Shown here piece after piece: positions 37,303 through 48,898 of a stretch of 64,000 nt of DNA. The number at the start of each line of letters is the position of its first letter. The stretch's first letter is position 1. The notes below the pieces were generated by a model that did not search any database, had not been told where the DNA came from, and saw only the letters and a program-made list of their open reading frames with translations. Made by a program: the position numbers and the translations under genes. Source of the DNA: Earliella scabrosa (taxonomy: Eukaryota > Basidiomycota > Agaricomycetes > Polyporales > Polyporaceae); contig JABYQQ010000005.1 of assembly GCA_022605405.1 (NCBI GenBank), positions 2,294,001-2,358,000 of the forward strand. Reading direction: 5' to 3'.

Positions 37303-40300
37303 ATGTCCCCACCGCCCCGCCACGACCACGACGAGACGCGTCCTCTCCTCCCCCGCGCCGCCTCGCCCACCCCGTCCTACCGCTCGATCGCCTCCAGCGC
37401 GACACAAACAACACGCACAGACTCGCCAGAACCGCCCGCGCTCAACAACGTCTCGCGCGCCGACCTTGCATGGGTTCTCGCTGGGCTCTGGAGCGCCGTC
37501 TTCCTTGGGGCCCTGGACGGTATGCGCGCCTCGCTTGCCGCCTCTCTGCGCTCGCCTGCTGACGTCGGACCTCTCCTCACCCGTGCCATCTTCGCGCCGC
37601 CGGCTCTGTGCTGATGCGACAGGCACGATCGTGGCCACATTGCTATCACCCATCGGGAGCTATTTCAACGAGTCGAACCGGTCGTCGTACATCGGAACCT
37701 CGTACCTGCTATCTGTATGTTGTTTTACCCCGCTCTATGGTGCGCGCCTCCTCATTGTGCTGCTCTTCCGTGACATGACGACATCTCCTCACCAGGTCGT
37801 CTCTCTGACATCCTCGGCCGCAAAGGCGCGATGCTTCTCGCGCTCTCCTTCTTCGGTGCGTCCTCTTTCTCCGCGGGGGTCACACACGAGCTTAACGGAT
37901 GCTACCGCAGGCTCGGGCACGCTGCTCTGCGGCCTCGCGCCGTCGATGGATGCACTGATCGCGGCGCGTGCCCTCGCGGGCATGGGAGGCGGTGGGTGAG
38001 TCCTCCGTGCTCTCTGCGGCCGCACATCAGAATTCTAATCCTCCCGGCGCTCCCCACGTTCGCTGCAGCGTGATGACAGGTGAGCGTGCACGCGCGGCGA
38101 CATGTGACGTCATCCCACAACACTGACCGCTCCCTCGCAGTCTCGAGTGTCGCTGTAACGGATCTAATTCCCCTGTAAGTCCTGGTCCCGACCACATCGG
38201 ATATTCACAGATGCCCATTCCGTATGCCCCAGCCGTCAGCGCGGTCTCTACCAAGGCATGACTAATATGTGCGCGACCTATTTCTGCCCGAGGAACATGC
38301 CACCGGCAATGCTCATCACTGCACCGTCTACACAGCTTGTTCGGCCTGGGAGCCGGACTGGGAGGGCCTCTCGGTGGGTGGATGAACGACGTCCTCGGAT
38401 GGTAAGCACACCACACTCTTTCTCTCATGGCCCGGCTTCCCGACCAGCCTGGCATGTTCTGATGCTCAATCTGCCACCTTTTCAATCTCAGGCGATCCGC
38501 CTTTCTCCTCCAGGTGAGCCGTCTCCGCACCTCGCCAGCGCTCCCGGACTGAGCCCGAGTTTCGATCACCCCGTATCGATTTCACCCAAACTCAATCGTG
38601 TCAACACCTGACATGCATTCCTCCACGGACGCTCGAACGCATTGCCATGGCGGTGTATGACATGTACGACATGTACGACACAGATGCCCATCCTCGTCTT
38701 CTCCTTCATCCTTGTCGCCCTCAAAGTATCTATCAGACTTCCAGACGACGTGGAGAACCAGCCCCTCCACGCAAAGTTGCGGCGCATCGACGTATTCGGG
38801 TCCTTCACCCTCGTCGGCATGGTCGGCTGTCTGCTTCTGGGCCTATCTCTCAAGTCAACCGAGGAACTGCCCTGGACACATTCCCTCGTCTGGGGTCTCC
38901 TCCTCGCAAGCGTCGTATTTTGCGCGCTCTTTATCTGGGTCGAGACCTGTTATTCCCCATACCCGGTTATGCCGATGCGGTTGGTCAAGCAGCGGACACC
39001 TCTCTTCGTCTCGCTATCAAACTTCTTCGGCAGCGTTGCTGCGTTCTCCATGGTGTGTCCACATCTCCGGCCTTCGCGTGACCTTTCTAACGCCGGCGCC
39101 GCAGATTTATAACGTACCATTAGTGAGTGCGCCCAGACACGTGCGATGGCGGACCTGGCGTAACCACGGATGCAGTATTTCTCGGCCGTTAGATTGAACT
39201 CCTCGACGGATGCAGGTGAGTAGCATGCGGCCCGTGTGGTTTGAGCGGCTACTAACCTCTGCGCGCCAGGCTTCCATCTACTACCACACTCTGTACGTCC
39301 GAGGAGGAGCGTTTTGACGTGTGGATGGTCTTGACCTCGTGCATTGTTCCTTCCCAGGTCGCTATCTCCACCGGGAGCGTGTTTGCCGGATGGTGAGTAC
39401 ACCAAGAGCTGGTTATAGCTCTTCTGACCGCAGCCTTGCTTTCCGCCACACATAACTGACACTTCTTCTATTAGGGTCATGCGGCGAACAGGAAGGCTCT
39501 ACACACTGACCCTATGCTCGTGTCTCATGACAGTTGTCGCCGCCTCGCTGGTGGCGATGTGGGACGAGTCCTCTGCGGCGTTCCACCTATGGCTCGACAT
39601 TGTCCCCCAAGGGTTTGGCATGGCGAGCGTTATCACCACCACGCTGATCGTACGTCGTTCATTTATGTCCGATGTCGAGGGCCATCTAACAAGCATGCCC
39701 GTCTGGCAGGCGATGATTGCGAGCGTGACGCGCGAAGATCTCGCAGTCGCAACAGGCAGTACGTTACCTCCCCTCCGACCGCGTGCCCGTGCAATGTGAC
39801 TCACGCGACCCCCGCAGTCACGTATCTGTTCCGGACCACCGGGCAGGTCATCGGCGTCAGCCTGAGTGGTGCGCTTCTGCAGTCCATCCTGACGGCGAAG
39901 CTCCGCGAGCGCATCCATGGCCCCGACGCGGTCTCGGTTCGTCCCCTCTCTCCTTGGCTCGCGGGTCTCGTCCTGACACGCTGACATCGTCCCCGCCTCT
40001 GCGCGCGCCTGGTGCCGTAACGCAGATAATCGAGGACATCCGGTGAGCCCCGCAGCTCCTTCCATCGGACTCTCTTGGTCCTGACGAGAGCCCCGTCCGT
40101 GCCCAGCCATTCGACGACCATAATCCCGACGCTCAGCCCTGAGCTGCGACAAGCTGCGGTGGACTCGTACGCGGACGCGCTCCGGGTCGTGTTCGTGTGC
40201 CAGGCGGCGGTCAACTTTTTCTGCTTCCTGTGCTGCCTGCCCATCCAGGAGAACCCATTACCGTGCGTGACTAGTGCACTTCCCGCGACTGATGCACGTC

Positions 40301-40493
40301 GAAGCTGACGAACACGCTTTCTCTTATCTGCGTCGCGCCTTCGCGATCTCTGCCGCCCTGGCACCGCTTCTGCGCTGTTCGCCTCCGGCTCGGATGATGC
40401 AGTGGAACGCACGAGGAGCAGGAGCAGGCGTGGAAGCAGCGGGACACGATCAGTCGGACGGATTCGGAGAGCTCAGCGGAGCCCGTCTCATGA
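37303..40493 (+). CDS. MFS transporter, DHA2 / Vba-Fnx1-like, 14-TM type
   Basis: A twenty-exon model of 579 residues: 37303-37519, 37623-37739, 37796-37855, 37911-37995, 38069-38079, 38141-38174, 38233-38268, 38336-38401, 38492-38513, 38684-39052, 39105-39122, 39176-39215, 39270-39292, 39358-39392, 39475-39649, 39710-39758, 39818-39936, 40026-40042, 40107-40262, 40403-40493. All are in phase. After a cytosolic N-terminus come hydrophobic helices and the MFS loop 2-3 motif GRLSDILGRKGAM, LDGTIVATLLSPIG at helix 1 and GLGAGLGGPLGGWMND. These match DHA2 proton antiporters such as the yeast vacuolar basic amino acid transporters and fission yeast Fnx1. The likely site is the vacuolar or plasma membrane, exporting basic amino acids or drugs; the substrate is inferred only. 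Exons as small as 11 nt make the model intricate. The final 140-nt intron could hide another small exon. Confidence 0.9.
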
Positions 40494-40968
40494 CAAGGGC
40501 GGGCGTGCGGGAGAGGATGTTCGTAACAACTGTTGTAAAAGTAGCTAGAGCATGCCAGCAGTAAGAACTGGCAATGAGGGTGCGGGTATACCCAAACATT
40601 ATATCCAGGCGCGGGAGAGGCGCATCGGTGTGAGGTTCAACCGATAGCCACGAGGCTCCGGGTGCACTTCCTGAGATGCAATGACGGCACGGTAAATGGG
40701 TGCAGCGTACGTGCCTGACAGACGTCGGTGCACGCTTCATTAATGCGAAGCAATATGAGAAGGAGCATTGACATGTACATGGGCTCTTCTGCCGGCTCAC
40801 CCAAAGTCCCTTCCTTTCCCGCAAGATGTTTGGCCAGGGAGCAGTCTATGTGACTTAGACTGCGCCTCTCAGCAGCGAGTAGATCGTTCGTCCGACGTGG
40901 GTCGTCGACGTTCTGAATGCCGGCTCGAACTCGAAGCACGCCCTCCGGCGAATTACGGGGCAAGGGGT
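40494..40968. other. Convergent intergenic region
   Basis: Between the stop codons of the MFS transporter (+) and the small membrane protein (-). Probably both 3' UTRs. No other feature seen. Confidence 0.5.
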
Positions 40969-41247
40969 TTACGGTTGCACATCAGATTGTTTTGGCACCG
41001 GCCTCGTCTCCTCTATCCACCTCCTCGGCTTCTTCTCCACCACGACGGCCCTCCTCCCGGCCATGCTGAGCTCTGCGGTGCGTGGGGCCTCGCCGTCGGC
41101 GTAGCGGCCGCGGTGCGCGGGGCACGGCAGGATCGCGGACGCGGAGACGGTGACGACGGACGCGAGGAACGTGAGGCCGAAGAGCGAGGAGATGAACGTC
41201 CGGCGCTGGCGGTGGTTCATGTGGAGTGCGCGCGATACCGACGACAT
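40969..41247 (-). CDS. Small single-TM protein of unknown function
   Basis: An intronless frame of 92 residues. A basic N-terminus (NHRQRR) precedes one hydrophobic segment (about residues 17-42, TFISSLFGLTFLASVVTVSA), followed by a CP pair and a basic C-terminal tail (KKPRRWIEETRP). The pattern suits a small tail- or signal-anchored protein of the mitochondrial inner membrane or ER, but I recognise no family. It is divergently placed from the mitochondrial ribosomal protein uS14m with 369 bp between the starts, which makes a mitochondrial role attractive but unproven. Confidence 0.55.
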   Translation of the reverse strand: MSSVSRALHMNHRQRRTFISSLFGLTFLASVVTVSASAILPCPAHRGRYADGEAPRTAELSMAGRRAVVVEKKPRRWIEETRPVPKQSDVQP

Positions 41248-41616
41248 GCTGCTCGAATCTCTGCTCTGCTCTTGTGCGTTTGTGGGCTGCCGGGAGGAAC
41301 AGGGTCATGATATAGTTCGTCATTTTCGGCGAGGTAGCAGCACGACGTACGTTCAATGTTCCATGTCCTCCACGGGTGTGGTAGTGATAGTGTGTCGACG
41401 CCGCGAGGCGTGGTGGTGGGTGGAATGCAAGGACGTTGGCGTCGGAGGAGAACGCGAGGCCGGTCGAGCTGGCTCTCGATCCCGGCCGCTCTGATTGGCC
41501 AGACAAATCCTCTCACAGACGCCCATGAGACGCCCGCTTCGGCTTGCCAGGCGTCCGTCCCGTCATCTCCGTCTGTGCCAGATTCCTCCGACTTGCCACT
41601 ACTCAACGTCCTCACT
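41248..41616. promoter_or_regulatory. Shared divergent promoter region
   Basis: 369 bp separate the minus-strand small membrane protein gene from the plus-strand uS14m gene, so both promoters must lie here. No TATA box was seen. Confidence 0.5.
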
Positions 41617-41980
41617 ATGCCGAACGTGCGCGTGCTGCGCGACATCAAAGCGCGCCACGGCGTGAACGCGAACGAGATCCTCCGCCGCGCGTACCTCTAC
41701 GTCGCGCGCAACCAGACCCTCCCGCCGCAGGTCCGCTTCCAGGCGCAGCTCCAGCTCAACACGTTTGGCCGCTACACACGCCCGACGACGGTCAAGAATC
41801 GGTGCACGGAGACAGGGAAGGGTCGGGGAGTCATTAGCGAGTTCGGTCTTTCGAGGGTGCGTCGCGGTACTATCGCTCTATGTTGCTTGTGGTGCTGACG
41901 GGAGTTGGGACGGATAGTATCAGTTCCGGCTAAAGGCACTGGCGAACGAGCTGCCTGGCGTACACAAGGCATCTTGGTAG
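41617..41980 (+). CDS. Mitochondrial small-subunit ribosomal protein uS14m
   Basis: A two-exon model of 100 residues: 41617-41856 and 41918-41980, phase 0. The C-terminal half has the uS14 signature: RPTTVKNRCTETGKGRGV, then SEFGLSRYQFR, ending in LPGVHKASW, the usual end of fungal mitochondrial S14 (yeast Mrp2). The first zinc-type cysteine pair of bacterial S14 is absent, as in other zinc-free S14 proteins. It assembles into the head of the mitoribosomal small subunit. No clear cleavable presequence is visible; the protein is basic throughout. Confidence 0.93.
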
Positions 41981-42465
41981 ACTGTTGCATACCTCCTAGA
42001 CTTGTAGTATCGTGTGAGTACTTCCCTCATGCTCGCATATCTCATCCACGTCTCACCAGTCACTCTTCTATCTTCCATGTAGATAGCGTCGTGTTCGTAA
42101 TTTCACCACAGGCCTGCTGCACTGAATCCATGCCACACTATTCGTACTCATAATGCTACCATGGTATGACCGGTATGAACACGAATGTGGCGACACTATC
42201 TACACACGCAGGCACAAACCAAACCCTACAGACAGTGAGAGAGCTACGACAACTAGGAGGAAAACTCGAGGGACACAACCAACGCAACAATAAGACAGGT
42301 GCTCTACCGACGTATGCACATCGTACTACGTGCCATCGCAGAGTCCGCCGGGGTCTATATAATACAGTATATGGCTATATGGCCCTTTTGAGGGCGAGAG
42401 CCGGCCGATCTGTCCGAATCTATGGCTGCAAGGCAGCTGGTGGTATGTTAGAGAATCTGCTAGCG
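41981..42465. other. Convergent intergenic region
   Basis: Between the stop codons of uS14m (+) and the bZIP gene (-). Nothing beyond probable 3' UTRs was seen. Confidence 0.5.
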
Positions 42466-45343
42466 CTACACATTAGTTGGCTGCTCCGTCGAGTATTCGC
42501 TGACGTGCAGCTCGGGCTCGCCGCGCTCCTTGCGCCACTTGTTGGTGATATTGAGGGTCGTTGGGTCGACCAAGAACCTGAGGCACCGATGAGCCTCTGC
42601 GACATGAAAGCGAAGAGGGGACGTACTTATAACGCGAGAGCCACGCCTCCGAAATTTCCCAGTTGTTGTGCGCCAGGACGTCGTCGCCATGGATCGTGAC
42701 GGCCAGCCGGTAATCATGCATACAGTCGACGAGGTTAAATCGCTCTGAGACCGACAACGCGTGAGTAACGGCAGGACGGGCAGTGGGCGCTGAGGCACAA
42801 GGTTCGGGCTTTGTGTGTGACGGATGGGCTTACCTCGGAGCAGAATCATGCGATCGCGAAGCTCGGGATGCAGCACGCCGTCAATCACGCTCTCTGCAAC
42901 CACGCCGCCCGGTCAGTCAATCATCGATCCGCGCAGCAAACTTTGAGCACCGCTCTTACCGTGCGGAATCGTCCTGAGGTACGCGCGCGCAACGCCAGCA
43001 TCAGGCTTATGCAATAAATGTGACAGTCGGACGAGAACCGCACCTCTGCACGAGCGTAGGTCGGAGCGAAGACGGCAGACAGTAATTGTTGTTACGTTTC
43101 CAGTTGTCAAGGTGGTAGCTATAAGAGTGTGGGTCGCATCGTGCCATTAGCGTCCCCTCGGTCCCTGCTCTGCACGGAACCACGCACTGAATGAGCTTAT
43201 ATGCGTCCATCTTCTTCGGGTCGATCTCCTCCTCTTCCTGCTGGTGCTGAGGCGTGGCCCCAGCGGGCGTCCTCGAGGAGCTGCTCATTGGCGTCAAGTT
43301 GTTGACCATGGACATGGAGGACATGGGGTCGTTGGACATCGACATGCCTGGGACGTAGGACGACTGGAAGGACATGCCCATGCCGGCGCCGGACGAAGGA
43401 CCATATTGGCTAGACTGTGGCACCGGCGGGGATGACGGCGGAACAAACATCGGCGAGGCGGACGACGGTCCACGGCCATAATCAGACAGCAGGCCACCTT
43501 CGTGCGACCGAGCGGGAGGATACAGACCGTTGGAACCCATGGAGGACACCGCCGGATTGAGAGGAACGAGCAGCGGGAAATTGTCCGTCGACCGCGCGGC
43601 ATCCCCGTTCGTTTCCACCGGCCGCGACCGTTTCGGACGCAGGCCGTATGGGTCGCTGTCGTCCGCGGGGCGCTTCTGACCAGAGGACGAACCAGCAGCG
43701 CCGGTGCTCTCGGATTTGTCTCGCTTGTGTCGCTGGTAGCTCTCCCAGGCGGTGTCCGTCTCAGCCTTGTTGATCAGGTCATTGAAGTCGCTCATCTCCC
43801 AACCGAGCTTGTTGACAATACCACCTGCACCGTCGCCGATGAACGAGCTAAGGCTCTTGAGAAGGCCACGCAGCACCTGGTTCTCTTGCATGAGGTCTCG
43901 GGTGATGACCGTTAATGCGAGGGACTCTCCGCGGGGAAAGTATCCTGCTCATACCTTTCAGCACCTTCCTCAGCTGAGACAGAGCTTCATCTTTGCCCCC
44001 AGAAAGTATCTCGACACTGGCTTCTAGGTCACGGATCTGTGTGAAAGGCAAGTGGTGAGCCAGGATGTCACGAGAGGAGCGCGACCACCAGAATGGCAAG
44101 GCATTCTCCCACAACATAGAGTTTCTTGCCGCGATTGACGCCGCGATGAGACCGTGGCGTCGATCCTGGAATGCGTAGTTGGCGGATAATGGGTTGTTCC
44201 GGCAGCTAGCATGGAGCACCCAACGTACTGTATAATGACATTCAAGTCATTCAGGATACGGACCTCGCGCCTCGCTGGTGCAATGAGAGGCGTTCATAGT
44301 TCCTAACAGGAATGTCGACCGACTTCGTAATGAGGCCATCTCGCGGCGGCGGAGATCGGTCAAAAGCAATGGACTGAAACCCATGATCTCGCCGCACGCC
44401 AGTCGACTACCGACATGACTTGACGGGCGAGGCAGTCCCTGGACCCCGTCCAGCAGGCTCTACTATCTGAGAAGATAGGAGCAAGGACACGGAGCGCCGT
44501 GCGATGAAATACGGTTTCGCCTCCGTCCTGGACAGAACACGGTCGAGACGTAACGATACATGGCGCGGGCACGGTCCCACCCATTATGGGCGACTTGATT
44601 GACGTCCATCTCCAAGGGCGGCAGCGATATTCCTACACGGCATGGAAGTCGCAGCCCTTAGTCTCAATGACCTGCTATACCCCGACCCCAAACAGCATGT
44701 GCATAACCACATTGTGCTCCATCCCTCCTACGCTAAAGCAGGGCTCAAGACGCGAATGAAGGAAGCTGTGACATGCCACACCGACTAGGTTGAAGGCAGT
44801 CATTCTGATTTGACAAACAGCAGCATCCAGACAGGCTCTGCCGTTGGGGAAGGAGGGAGGGGGCACCGACGGTTATGCAAGTGCTATGAGGTGACGGGCT
44901 TGGGGAGTGCTGCGCTTTCTGTGTCATGGAACCAGACACATCCGTCCCACTCATGAACGGCGACGGCAGGAGGATAACGAGCGGTAGCATGATGAACACT
45001 CACGCGTTGCTGTTTACGCAGACGGAATTCCCTCTGCGCGATACGGTTCTGGTCCCGCCTGGCTGCCTGCGAGCTGAACAAGTGGGCGACATGCGGAGGT
45101 GAACATATGTAATCATGCTGAGTAGCGAGATCATACTTTGGATTTTTCTTCCGTCCCGGCTTCCCTACCGCGGGCGTATGAGAGGAACCCGCATCGTTTG
45201 CGTCGATCGGGGAAGGCGCCTCGGAGCTCTGCACACACAGACGGACGCATTGTTGAGATTGGTGCACACACGTAGGTGCGTTCTCACACACGCACCTCAC
45301 GGTCGATGTCCTGGGACATGCTGCGGTCTCTCTCGTCGGGCAT
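42466..45343 (-). CDS. bZIP transcription factor with DUF3425-like C-terminal domain
   Basis: A ten-exon model of 459 residues: 45343-45296, 45228-45137, 45073-45004, 44036-43955, 43896-43188, 43118-43044, 42973-42960, 42893-42834, 42744-42627, 42577-42466, all phase-consistent. The basic region (about residues 51-70) reads DQNRIAQREFRLRKQQR, preceded by GRKKNPNSQAARR. The zipper follows (IRDLEASVEILSGGKDEALS through LMQENQVLRGLLKSL). The middle is disordered and Ser/Pro/Met-rich, with a basic PKRSRP motif that may direct nuclear import. The C-terminal 120 residues (YHLDNWKRNNNYCLPSSLRP; VIDGVLHPELRDRMILLR; FNLVDCMHDY; WEISEAWLSRYKFL) match the DUF3425 domain of fungal bZIP proteins. A 967-nt intron separates basic region and zipper, and a 14-nt microexon lies in the DUF3425 part. 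A second in-frame Met at 45319 is an alternative start. Target genes unknown. Confidence 0.88.
44037..45003 (-). other. 967-nt intron inside the bZIP domain
   Basis: Donor GTGAGT at 45003 and acceptor CACAG before 44036. The two flanking exons join in phase to give an unbroken basic-region-to-zipper helix (KQQR then IRDLEAS). Other introns of the gene are about 49-90 nt. Short frames within show no recognised domain. Confidence 0.7.
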
Positions 45344-47582
45344 TGGGGTCGTGTTCGAGCGTGAAAATCCGTGACAATAGGAGGTGTCGTCAGCAGTGGC
45401 TGCTGGAGAGGCGGGAGTGGGTCGAGGCAGGTGAATGAGAAGGACGGTCGAGGGGTTGCTTTCTAACGCTCTGCCGCCGACGCGCACGGTCTCGGCGTCG
45501 CCTCTGCCGGTCGCCCGAAGAAGAGGCGCGCACCCACATCCAGCCCGAGTCTGCGCTTAGCCGCTCCTTGACCAGCTTGTCCTCCTCCGACTCACCGCCT
45601 TTCGCTGACTCTCGTCTCGTTATCCTACGCGAGCCAATGGCTGCCAATATTCGTCGAGCACAGCGTCGCCAATCAGCTCCTGTGACATCCCTGCGTGCGT
45701 TCGTGCTGTCCACCACTCACAATGGCATAGTTATCACCTCCGACCCCGCACAATCACCACGTCGCGCTGCGCCTGAACGAGACCACGCTCGGCACTTCTG
45801 CCGCACCCCTCATATTCTCCTTCTCTCGGGTCCGGACCCCCACGTTGAGCATACCCTGAACTTGCTCTCTGCTCGTGCATAATCATTCACCGCCAATGCC
45901 GTCAGTCACCGTGATCTCATCTCACCACCCGCTTCGACGTCACTTTACCCGCAGCGCTGGCCCGCCTTCTCCCAACACACAATTCAATGCTCGTAGCCTC
46001 ATGAGTGCCTCGTGTCTCGCAATGACACGCCGAATATTCCGCGCGGAATGGAAGCAAAGTAAGTTCGTCTGTCCTAGCCCTCCACTTGTGCTGAGCTTAA
46101 CTCCGATTGTGTTCACAGTGCTATCGGGTATGGTTGAGAACGAAGCTTCAAGGAGCATAGACTGGTACGGTATCCTTGGCACAACACGCCTCGGCCAGCA
46201 TGACCACTCATGAGAATCGGTATGTATACTTACACTTTAAGCGATGTCATACCCGTGAATCGTACCTCCACGCAATGCTATGCGCACATGTCCTCGACCT
46301 AAGTTTGCCGGGCCTCACGAGAGCGTGGCTTATGGCAGAGTGAACTCTGTGCGTGAATTTGGCACGCGTGCTGCCGAGTAGGGACTCCACTTCCTCAATC
46401 TAGGCCGGCACGTATAAGTCTTCTTGACTTCTACCGGGTCGCGGACCCTTTTCTCCCTGGCGTCATAGCCATCCTTTGAACGCAATGGTAGCTGAGTCAC
46501 TGCGCATCATGAGAGTTGTCTACTGGGTTTGACCTAGATCGACGCGTTGACAGTCTTCTACTGCCTCACAGGCGTGTTCTGGGGCGCCGCACCACAACGG
46601 TGCGTGTCGTCTTCACCGGCGATGCCTCGCGCTCGGCGATTTAGTCGAGGGTCCTCGCTCCGCCGTCCCAGTCTGCGCACAGAGGAATGAGTATCCTTGA
46701 GCATCTCGACTGCACCTCGACTGCTCCGCAGATGCGATATCCAGGACCAGCGCATGCAATGAATCACTGGATAGATCGATAAGGCGCGTCGTCACGTCCA
46801 AGTCCCGACCGCGTCCCACAGCTCGGTCTTTCAGATTGCTCCTTCCATCTGCACGCGCACGATCGCCCGAGCACGCTACGAATGTTCTCGTCTGAGCGGT
46901 GTGCCAGTCCGGGCCAATCACCACATCGCCTCGCATTCTCCGGATGCACACCACGTATCCAGAAGTCATCAATCAGGCCCCGGCCGAACATGCCTGCGTA
47001 GATATTCGTGAACTTCTCGAGCACCGCACCCTCTGCCTTCTATCACCGCGCTCCCCGCCGAGAACCCCTGCCAGGTACAGCCCGGGCAGAGCCTGCGGTT
47101 CGTGCCCTCGACTTCGTCCGCGCTCCGTCCTGCGTCTTCCTCTCCAAGTCCGCACGGAGCCCACACACCCGCCTCGGACGACGTCACACCGCACTCGGCG
47201 GAGCCGGGTCGCGCCTGCTCCGTTGGGCAGCGACCACGCGATTTAAGCTCTCTGGTTCACTGATGCTAATCAGATCGAGCAGATCATCCGGCAGCCTGGT
47301 GGCCACCGGACCCTGGCCCAGGGAAGGGCGTGCCGGCGAGCACCGTGCACCGTGCACGGGCTCCTCGCTGCTTTGCTCATAACATGAAATGCGGCAGAAG
47401 TGGGCCCTCCCGGGCACATAAAGCAACCGCGGCCCATCCCCCTGCGCACCGCACCACCCTCTCCCGCCTGCCCGGCTTCCGTCTCGGACGCGACTGGCGT
47501 TCCGACGCGCGGCACGTCCCTCCACATATACGCTCACCCCCGCGATACCTGTAGCATCTACCTATACTTTCATCCGCGCCCG
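45344..47582. other. 2.2-kb region between divergent bZIP and DUF6593 genes
   Basis: Should contain the promoters of the minus-strand bZIP gene and the plus-strand DUF6593 gene. One small possible coding unit (45875-46213) is listed separately. A CATAAAG element at about 47417-47423 could serve the downstream gene. Nothing else could be supported. Confidence 0.45.
45875..46213 (+). CDS. Possible small protein or spliced transcript (doubtful)
   Basis: An open frame of 112 residues that also contains a textbook intron of 60 nt (46059-46118: donor GTAAGTT, acceptor TTCACAG). Because 60 is a multiple of three, both spliced (92 residues) and unspliced forms stay open to the TGA at 46211. The sequence has no recognised domain. 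The good splice sites suggest a transcript; coding is uncertain. Confidence 0.3.
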   Translation: MHNHSPPMPSVTVISSHHPLRRHFTRSAGPPSPNTQFNARSLMSASCLAMTRRIFRAEWKQSKFVCPSPPLVLSLTPIVFTVLSGMVENEASRSIDWYGILGTTRLGQHDHS

Positions 47583-48406
47583 ATGTCCGCCACCGATCTT
47601 GTCCTCCGCATCGAGGCCTCGAGCAACCCAAATGCCGACGCGCGCACGGTGCGGGTGTACCAGATCATCGACGAATCGCAGGCTCCGGTCGAAGTGTACA
47701 AGGTACGAATCGCGCAGGCGGCCGCCGTCCGGAACTGCACCTGTTCGTCAGATCGAGAGAGGTGCCCCCGCTGATCCGTTTGTAGTTCCACCATCCGAAC
47801 ATAGGCCTAACCACTGGTGTGACATCCATGCAGCGCAAGAACGCCGAGACGCAGCTCTGGGAGAACGCAGGGCAGATCGAGTGGACATCGAACACTAGTG
47901 GCGCGGTTTATTTCGGCGTCGAGAGGGTACGTACGTTGCACTTTGTTAACATCGCCCATCGGTTGTATTTACATCTCGCCACGAAGGTGTCGATACGAGA
48001 GCTGCGAAAGCCGAAGAAACCGTCCAGCAAGTGAGCTCCCCGCCTCCCCGCACGGTCTTTTGCGGCTCGTCGATCACTAATCCCCGGTGACATTTTTCCA
48101 CAGGTCACGACGCTTCAAAGCAAACGGGGCAGAGTACAAGTGGAAGCTCGCCGAGAACGGCACGGACATGATTGTACGTGGGCGCCGCGCTAGCGGGGGC
48201 TTCTCCAGGCACAATCCCATTCAGCCGTTAACCTATGAGTCTTCTAGTGCGTCAGTGACAATCTAGGAAACCGGGGGAAGACGATCGCACAGTGGACGGA
48301 AGACACGCTCACGTTGCGTGTGACGGAGCGTGGCGAGGGCTTCCTCGACAGGATAGTCACGACCTGCTTACTGCACCTCTGGCTCAGGCGATACGGCGTC
48401 TGGTGA
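47583..48406 (+). CDS. DUF6593-type small protein (first of two)
   Basis: A five-exon model of 177 residues: 47583-47702, 47786-47926, 47987-48030, 48104-48173, 48248-48406, in phase. The layout is that of basidiomycete DUF6593 proteins: an N-terminal beta-strand (TDLVLRIEASSNPNA), a core with ENAGQIEWTS, a middle YKWKLAENGTDMICVS, and a C-terminal hydrophobic helix (LDRIVTTCLLHLWLRRYGVW). No signal peptide. The family has no known function; a beta-sandwich related to tubby/scramblase-like folds has been guessed for such proteins, but I cannot support that here. A paralogue of similar length and ending lies at 60673-61622. Confidence 0.7.
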
Positions 48407-48898
48407 TTCGAGCAGGGTGCGGTTGGCAGCTGCTAGAATTTTTTCTGCATTCGGGCTGTGGTATTCCGAGAGACTCCGAGGACGACGAGAGATCGGATAT
48501 GATGCGAGGAAGTGGTCTGGAAGGATTTGGAAGTCTCTGTCGATGCTTTGTTTGCCATGCTTTCCCTTTTTTTATCGTAGCACGTCATCGTCGTCTTTCT
48601 GTTAGAGTACGCATGATCAGACCTAATGCACGTCATGACATTGACAGCGTCGTCGTAGCATAATGTACACGTGAAAGAGCGGAACGCGGAACGGAGAGGG
48701 CGACAGCCGTGCATTTTGCCCCGAAGAGGCCGAGGAGGGATGGGCCACGATGCCTACAACGTGCCAGAGGAGCATCGAGCTAGCAGGCGGCGACGTGCCC
48801 GAAGTGCCGAAGATGCAGCGCGAATACCAAACATCCAGGAAGAGCAGAGCAGAGCCAAGGAATGTGCGTGTCATGCGCATCGCATGCGCACACGAAGG
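48407..48898. other. Convergent intergenic region
   Basis: Between the DUF6593 gene (+) and RPB12 (-). Likely 3' UTRs only. Confidence 0.5.
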
